From: Myxococcales bacterium
GTDB lineage: Bacteria; Myxococcota; Myxococcia; Myxococcales; Myxococcaceae
NCBI GenBank assembly: GCA_009885595.1
Contig: VFKJ01000386.1
Location: 1-5,006, forward strand
DNA: 5,006 nt
Reading direction: 5' to 3'
In this document: piece by piece, positions 1 to 5,006 of the stretch
How the letters are laid out: each line of letters starts with the position of its first letter
How positions within the stretch are numbered: the first letter of the stretch is position 1
Made by a program: the position numbers and the translations under genes
The notes under the pieces: generated by a model
What the model was told of the DNA's origin: nothing
Database searches by the model: none
Seen by the model: only the letters and a program-made list of their open reading frames with translations

Positions 1-1125
1 ATCGCGCTGCCCAGGAAGCTCACCGCGCAGCCCAGCTCCACCAGCGAGGAGGCGCTCCAGCAGCTGGGCGCCTGTTACCCGGTGGTGATGCGCCAGCCGC
101 TGAGCGTCGACACCCCCTCGCTCCTCGACCTCGCCGAACTCGAGCGCGCGTCGGCCGCCTGTCAGAAGGCCGTCGAGCTCGATCCGACGCTTCGCTTTGC
201 CCGGGCCACGGGCGCCCTCGCGCAGGCCATCATCGGCAGCGACACCGCTGCCACCCAGTCGCTGGCCTCGCTGGGTGACGCGGAAGACAACCTCGAGATC
301 TACACCCTCGCCCGCTTCTGGATGCTGACCCGCTTTCAGTCCAATGAGGCCGGGGTGGCCTTCCTCTCCGACGTGGCGAAGAAGCACCCCGGCGAGCTGA
401 TCGCGCGCAGCTACCTGGGCGAGACCCAGTTCGCGATCGGCGCATGGGCCGACGCCGAGAAGACGTTCAATGACTACGTCACCCTGGTGCCCGCCTCTGC
501 GTGGGCGTGGGGCCGCCTGAGCAAGGCGCTCGCGCGGCGAGCGCGGCATGACGAGGCGGTGCTGGCGGCGAAGAAGGGCTTCGTGCTCTCGCCCACCAGC
601 CCCGAGGCGCGGCTCGAGCTGGGCAGCCGGCTCATCGACGCGGGCAAGCCGGCCGAGGCGATCGAGATCCTCGAGCCGCTCTCCCGCGGCATCCCCGCCC
701 GCGGAGAGCACCTGCTGCGGCTGGGCTGGGCGCACTGGCTCAACGCTGCGCCCGAGGCGGCGCAGGCGTATTTCCAGCGCGCGCTCGACGTGGCCACCTC
801 GCCCGGCGAGTGGCGCACCCGCGGCCGCGCTTCGTACGATCTCGCGCTGGTCGAAGCGAAGAAGGGCCGCAAGGACGCCGCCAAGGCCGCGCTCAAGGCC
901 TCGCTCGCCACCGGGTACAAGCTGCGCGAGGTCGACCCGTCCCTGGTGGCGCTGGTGCGCGAGCTGGAGCGCGGCGACCTGGGGGTGAAGGACGCCGGGG
1001 TCGCCCCGCGGCCCGCCTTCCTGCCCCGCGAGGCGAGCCTCTTCCCCGTGGACAAGTTCGGCGATCCGGATCCCACGGCCGCCAAGCCGCCCCCGCCACA
1101 GGGCCTGGTGCTCTACCGCTTCTAA
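1..1125 (+). CDS. Tetratricopeptide-repeat protein, C-terminal part (5' end outside window)
   Basis: The reading frame is open from base 1 to a TAA at 1123-1125, giving 374 visible residues; no start is supported inside the window, because the frame continues upstream of the GTG-GTG-ATG cluster at 82-90. Helix-pair repeats of TPR type run from about visible residue 44 to 300. Recognisable units are the AACQKAVELDP helix (52-62), the YLGETQFAIGAWADAEKTF stretch (138-156), the LSKALARRARHDEAVLAAKKG stretch (173-193), LELGSRLIDAGKPAEAIEIL (205-224), LRLGWAHWLNAAPEAAQAYF (239-258) and YDLALVEAKKGRKDAAKAAL (279-298). The last 45 or so residues are proline-rich and not repeat-like. TPR arrays usually act as protein-binding scaffolds; no catalytic domain is visible and the missing N-terminus may carry the defining domain (kinase, lipoprotein signal or other). 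It ends before a stem-loop and faces a minus-strand gene, so it is the last gene of its transcript. The TPR call is firm; the specific function is unknown. Confidence 0.85.
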   Translation: MALPRKLTAQPSSTSEEALQQLGACYPVVMRQPLSVDTPSLLDLAELERASAACQKAVELDPTLRFARATGALAQAIIGSDTAATQSLASLGDAEDNLEIYTLARFWMLTRFQSNEAGVAFLSDVAKKHPGELIARSYLGETQFAIGAWADAEKTFNDYVTLVPASAWAWGRLSKALARRARHDEAVLAAKKGFVLSPTSPEARLELGSRLIDAGKPAEAIEILEPLSRGIPARGEHLLRLGWAHWLNAAPEAAQAYFQRALDVATSPGEWRTRGRASYDLALVEAKKGRKDAAKAALKASLATGYKLREVDPSLVALVRELERGDLGVKDAGVAPRPAFLPREASLFPVDKFGDPDPTAAKPPPPQGLVLYRF

Positions 1126-1150
1126 AGACCCCGTGGAGCAGCTGCGCCAG

Positions 1151-1171
1151 CCGGGGGACCTCGGTCCCCGG
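1151..1171. terminator. GC-rich stem-loop between convergent genes, possible terminator
   Basis: GGGGAC at 1154-1159 pairs with GTCCCC at 1164-1169 around a four-base CTCG loop. The stem extends by CC/GG (1151-1152 with 1170-1171) past a single bulged G at 1153. It lies 25 bases after the stop of the TPR gene and 48 bases beyond the stop of the small minus-strand gene, so it could serve either. There is no T-run on either side, so it is not a canonical intrinsic terminator. The rest of 1126-1219 shows no gene. Confidence 0.3.
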
Positions 1172-1219
1172 TGAACCTGAGCCGCCCCTTCCCCACGGAT
1201 TCGTCCAGGAGCGCGGCGT

Positions 1220-1438
1220 TCAGCTGGCCCTGCCCAGGCGGATCAAGCCGCGAATGAGCCGCCCCACGCCCACGCCGATGGCCCCGGTGGCCACCACGTA
1301 GCGGCCCCCGTTGGAGGCGGCCTCCATCGAGACCACCGTCACCCCCAGCCCCACCGCCAACAAGAGGCCCCCCACCAGGAAGTCCGCCAGGGGTGAGACC
1401 GGCACCTCGGTCGCCGGCCTGAGCCCGGCCTGCGCCAC
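1220..1438 (-). CDS. Small two-helix membrane protein, N-terminus probably displaced by a frameshift
   Basis: The frame encodes 72 residues from a GTG at 1438 to a TGA at 1222-1220. Almost every codon ends in G or C, as in the neighbouring real genes. Two hydrophobic stretches are visible: residues 19-38 (DFLVGGLLLAVGLGVTVVSM) and about 46-59, ending in arginine-rich RLIRGLIRLGR. The second half (GGRYVVATGAI, then GVGVGRLIRGL) resembles a glycine-rich GG-x-Y-x(4)-GAI-x(n)-RGL membrane motif that I recall from many small bacterial proteins; that comparison is from memory. The GTG has no Shine-Dalgarno sequence upstream. An ATG at 1478 opens a neighbouring frame (MNVTDWRTEHP) that would join this one if one C were removed from the C-run at 1449-1446, giving an intact 85-residue protein. 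The annotated start is therefore provisional. It is divergent from the dehydrogenase gene, and its function is unknown. Confidence 0.6.
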   Translation of the reverse strand: MAQAGLRPATEVPVSPLADFLVGGLLLAVGLGVTVVSMEAASNGGRYVVATGAIGVGVGRLIRGLIRLGRAS

Positions 1439-1498
1439 CAGCGCCGGGGTGTTCGGTGCGCCAGTCGGTCACGTTCATGCCTTTGAGGACACCACGAC

Positions 1499-1532
1499 CC
1501 GGCGCCGACGTGCAGCACTTTGGCGGCGCCGG
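1499..1532. repeat. 9-bp perfect inverted repeat in the divergent intergenic region
   Basis: CCGGCGCCG at 1499-1507 is the exact reverse complement of CGGCGCCGG at 1524-1532, with a 16-base spacer. It lies between the small membrane gene (start 1478 or 1438, minus) and the dehydrogenase start (1547, plus), ending 5 bases before the dehydrogenase ribosome-binding site. It could be an operator for a dimeric regulator, or a leader hairpin next to the ribosome-binding site. In GC-rich DNA such short repeats also occur by chance. I could not identify a convincing -35/-10 pair around it. Confidence 0.35.
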
Positions 1533-1537
1533 TGTAC

Positions 1538-1544
1538 AAGGTGG
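1538..1544 (+). promoter_or_regulatory. Ribosome-binding site deciding the dehydrogenase start
   Basis: AAGGTGG lies two bases before the ATG at 1547 (five bases counted from the AAGG core) and differs from the anti-Shine-Dalgarno match AAGGAGG at one position. This favours ATG 1547 over the in-frame TTG at 1520, which has no such site and sits between the arms of the inverted repeat. Confidence 0.6.
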
Positions 1545-1546
1545 TC

Positions 1547-2922
<1,376 letters not shown>

Positions 2923-2926
<4 letters not shown>

Positions 2927-3906
2927 CCCATCGAGATGCGGTCCTTCTTCTTCTTCGGCGGCGCCGGCAGCTCGGGGGCGGAGAAGCGGTTTCCCCCCGC
3001 GGCCTGCGCCTTCTTGAGCGCCTCGGTGGCCTCGCGCACCAGCCCGCCGAAGCTGACCTGCTCCTTGGGGTTGGCCGCGGGATCGAAGCTCGCCACCCCG
3101 ACCGACACCGTGCCGCCATGGAACGAGTCGAGCTTCGACAGCCGCTCCACCACGCGCCCCGCCACCACCGTGCAGCCGATCAGCGGCGTGTGCGGCAGGA
3201 ACAGCAGGTACTTGTCCTCGGCAAACGGCATCGCCACGTCGATGTCGCGCAGCAGCACCGAGAGCCCCTCGAGCGCCTCGGAGCGGATGGCGGCGCGCTG
3301 GAACTCGGGCGCGCTCTCCCCCAGCGACTCGTGCAGCTTGTCGAGCGAGACCAGCAACAGCGCCACCGGGTACTGGTAGCGCTTGCTGCGTTTGACCTCG
3401 AGCAGCATGTACTTCTTGAAGAAGGTCTCGTCGGGCGCGTTCACGCCGACCAGCGAGCTGCGCGCGCGCACGGCGGGCTTGGGCGCCGCCGACTTGAGCT
3501 GGGCGAAGCGCGCCTGCAGCTCGCGCACCTGCGCCGCCAGCCCGTTGAGCCGCGTCACCGCCTGCACCATCGCCAGCACGTGGTGCTGCTTGAGCGGGCC
3601 CACCATGAAGCCTTCCACGCCCACCGCGCGCGCCCGCTCGGGCGCCGTCTCCACCTCGGAAGGCGGGTAGCTGAGGATGATCGCCGTCTCCGGCGCCTGC
3701 TTGCGCACCTGGGGCGCGAGCAGCTCGCCGTCGAAGGTGTGAGAGACCGCGGCGATCAACACCTCGGGGGGCCGCAGCCGCACCGCCTGCACCGCCTCGT
3801 CGACGAAGGACACCACCTGCACCTCCGCCCAGCCGTCGAGGAACTTCCTCAGGGCATTGGCGATCGGTGCAGAGGGCTCGGCGACGAGAATGCGGGGGAG
3901 CGTCAA
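2923..3906 (-). CDS. Pseudo-receiver plus degenerate GGDEF domain protein
   Basis: This 327-residue soluble protein has a receiver-like domain (about 4-118), a short coiled-looking linker (120-140), a GGDEF-like domain (about 165-308) and a lysine-rich tail (PAPPKKKKDR, 314-323). In the receiver, the phosphorylatable Asp position is Ala53 (context LIAAVSH), the conserved Lys is Gly103 (FMVGP), and only one acidic residue (Glu10) remains at the N-terminal acidic pocket. In the GGDEF domain, the signature aligns to AEDKY (229-233), and the first metal-binding Asp is Ser187 (VSLDK). It should therefore neither be phosphorylated normally nor make c-di-GMP. An RxxD motif (R220-D223) sits exactly five residues before the signature position, as in the product-binding I-site of active cyclases, so c-di-GMP binding is possible but inferred. 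Translation begins at a TTG one base after the frr stop, with GAGG six bases upstream. It is probably the last gene of the pyrH-frr transcript. No specific gene name is recognised. Confidence 0.85.
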
Positions 3907-3907
3907 C

Positions 3908-4471
3908 TCATACCTCGAGGACTTCCTTCTCCTTCTTCGCCACCACGTCGTCGACCTGGGCGATGCCGGCGTCGGTCTCTTTCTGCACCTTCTCGCCCGC
4001 GCGCTTGTTGTCGTCCTCGGTGATCACCTTGTCCTTGAGCAGCACCTTGAGCTTCTCGTTGGCGTCGCGGCGATCGTTGCGAATGGCGACCTTGTGCTCT
4101 TCGCCGGTCGCCTTCACCTGCTTGGCGATCTCCTTGCGGCGCTGCTCGGTCAGCGGCGGAATCGGCAGGCGAATGATCTCGCCGTCGTTCTGCGGGGTCA
4201 GCCCTAAGTTGGCCTCGAGCAGGGCCTTCTCGATGTCCTTCAAGATGCCCTTGTCCCAGGGCTTCACGGTGATCAGGCGCGGCTCGGGCACCGCCACCGC
4301 GGCGCACTGGGCCAGCGGGGTGGGCGTGCCGTAGTAGCTGACGCGCACGCCATCGAGCATCGCGGCGTTCGCGCGCCCGGTGCGGATCTTCGTCATCGAC
4401 TGCTTGAGCGCCTCGATCGACTTCTTGATCTGCTCGCTGAGCGTCTTCACCGCATCATCATGGGCCGCCAT
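3908..4471 (-). CDS. frr: Ribosome recycling factor
   Basis: Ribosome recycling factor works with EF-G and, in most bacteria, IF3 to split post-termination ribosomes and free them for new rounds of translation. The 187 residues match the usual length of about 185. The hallmarks are visible: an N-terminal helix leading to KIRTGRANAAMLDG (28-41), then YYGTPTPL (46-53) in the small domain, PWDKG (71-75), EANLGLTPQNDGEIIRLPIP (86-105), LTEQRRKE (107-114) and the conserved arginine-rich RNDRRDAN segment (131-138) followed by the last long helix. The ATG at 4471 has AGGAG seven bases upstream (4483-4479). It starts 40 bases after the end of pyrH and stops one base before the start of the pseudo-receiver gene. 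The pyrH-frr order is conserved in many bacteria. No missing residue or break is seen. Confidence 0.98.
   Translation of the reverse strand: MAAHDDAVKTLSEQIKKSIEALKQSMTKIRTGRANAAMLDGVRVSYYGTPTPLAQCAAVAVPEPRLITVKPWDKGILKDIEKALLEANLGLTPQNDGEIIRLPIPPLTEQRRKEIAKQVKATGEEHKVAIRNDRRDANEKLKVLLKDKVITEDDNKRAGEKVQKETDAGIAQVDDVVAKKEKEVLEV
3913..3916 (-). promoter_or_regulatory. Ribosome-binding site inside the end of frr, for the TTG start at 3906
   Basis: GAGG on the minus strand lies six bases before the TTG at 3906 and within the last codons of frr. An ATG at 3912 is out of frame and meets a stop after one further codon, so the TTG is the best-supported start. The position implies translational coupling to frr. 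Confidence 0.6.
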
Positions 4472-4478
4472 GTCAGGA

Positions 4479-4483
4479 CTCCT
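4479..4483 (-). promoter_or_regulatory. Ribosome-binding site of frr
   Basis: AGGAG on the minus strand lies seven bases before the frr ATG at 4471, within the 40-base gap after pyrH. It confirms the frr start. The site sits in a short palindrome, CAGGAGTCCTG (4474-4484), too tight to fold as a hairpin. Confidence 0.7.
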
Positions 4484-4511
4484 GTCTTTCGGGTGTTCAA
4501 AGCGTGCTGCT

Positions 4512-5006
4512 TCAGGCCATCACCGTCTCGTCCGCGCCCACCACCGTGCCGATGTCGCCAGGCGAGAGCACCGCGCGCCCGATGTTGCCAGACGTCGTCA
4601 TGTCGAACACCACGATGGGCAGCTTGTTGTCCATGCACAGCGAGATGGCGGTGCTGTCCATCACGTTGAGCTGCTTCTTGAGCACGTCCATGTACGTGAC
4701 CGTGCGGTAGCGGCGCGCGTCCTTGTTCTTGCGCGGATCCGAGTCGTAGACGCCATCGACCTTGGTCGCCTTCAAGATGACCTCGGCGTTGATCTCCATC
4801 GCGCGCAGCGACGCCGCGGTGTCGGTCGTGAAGTACGGATTGCCGGTGCCCGCCGCGAAGATGACGATGCGGCCCTTCTCGAGGTGCCGCACGGCGCGCC
4901 TTCGAATGTAGGGCTCGGCGATCTGCTCCATCTTGATGGCCGAGAGCACCCGGGTGCTGCCGTTGAGCTTCTCGAGCGCGTCCTGCAACGCGAGGCAGTT
5001 GATGCA
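4512..5006 (-). CDS. pyrH: UMP kinase (uridylate kinase), C-terminal part
   Basis: This enzyme phosphorylates UMP to UDP with ATP in pyrimidine nucleotide synthesis. It is a hexameric amino-acid-kinase-fold protein in the cytoplasm, regulated in many bacteria by GTP and UTP. The frame is open to the right edge; 164 residues are visible of about 245 usual, so roughly the first third is missing. Signature parts in the visible fragment are EPYIRRRAVRHLEKGRIVIF (31-50), GTGNPYFTTDTAA (53-65, the UMP-binding region), KATKVDGVYDSDPRKN (79-94), and the C-terminal DIGTVVG (151-157). The TGA stop is at 4514-4512, 40 bases before frr. It is likely preceded outside the window by tsf and rpsB, as in the common bacterial order, which cannot be checked here. 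Confidence 0.97.
   Translation of the reverse strand, partial: CINCLALQDALEKLNGSTRVLSAIKMEQIAEPYIRRRAVRHLEKGRIVIFAAGTGNPYFTTDTAASLRAMEINAEVILKATKVDGVYDSDPRKNKDARRYRTVTYMDVLKKQLNVMDSTAISLCMDNKLPIVVFDMTTSGNIGRAVLSPGDIGTVVGADETVMA

Noticed and set aside
474..1085. A 203-codon minus-strand frame opposite the TPR gene
   Set aside because: Ser/Arg/Ala-rich composition with no motif; it is the antisense shadow of a clear TPR reading frame.
1122..1478. A 118-codon minus-strand frame starting at ATG 1478, taken as a complete gene
   Set aside because: Only its first 11 or so codons look coding; the rest is Gly/Arg-rich and lies out of frame with the membrane-protein coding signal. It is treated as the displaced N-terminus of the small membrane gene.
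1483..1511. TTGAGG (1483-1488) as a -35 box for the dehydrogenase
   Set aside because: At the expected 17-base spacing the next hexamer is CGACGT, which does not resemble a -10 box.
1520..1546. TTG at 1520 as the start of the dehydrogenase
   Set aside because: There is no ribosome-binding site before it and it lies in the inverted repeat; ATG 1547 has AAGGTGG immediately upstream and gives a normal-length family member.

Overview
This is high-GC DNA with dense coding and strong G/C preference at third codon positions. The pyrH-frr gene order, the degenerate signalling protein and the TPR protein together suggest a deltaproteobacterial-type or myxobacterial (Myxococcota) chromosome. That assignment is an inference from style and gene content, not from a marker I could search. 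No mobile element, tRNA, rRNA or CRISPR array is visible.

Layout from left to right: (1) the 3' part of a plus-strand tetratricopeptide-repeat protein, open at the left edge (1-1125); (2) a short gap with one GC-rich stem-loop (1151-1171); (3) a small minus-strand membrane protein (1220-1438), whose natural N-terminus seems to be cut off by a one-base frameshift and probably starts at 1478; (4) a short divergent intergenic region with a 9-bp inverted repeat (1499-1532); (5) a complete plus-strand FAD-linked D-2-hydroxyacid dehydrogenase of the D-2-hydroxyglutarate/D-lactate/glycolate oxidase family (1547-2926); (6) converging on it, a minus-strand cluster transcribed pyrH (partial, 4512-5006) > frr (3908-4471) > a pseudo-receiver/degenerate-GGDEF protein (2923-3906).

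The minus-strand cluster is the end of the widespread translation/nucleotide group (rpsB-tsf-pyrH-frr in many bacteria). UMP kinase and ribosome recycling factor are followed, one base after the frr stop, by a protein whose receiver and GGDEF domains have both lost their catalytic residues while the RxxD (I-site-like) motif remains. This is the most interesting feature: a probably enzymatically dead, possibly c-di-GMP-sensing protein translationally coupled to frr. The dehydrogenase and this protein share a CTAG as overlapping stop codons, so the two transcripts must converge or overlap. I see no clear undescribed multi-gene system; the window is mostly ordinary chromosomal core with a few points worth checking.
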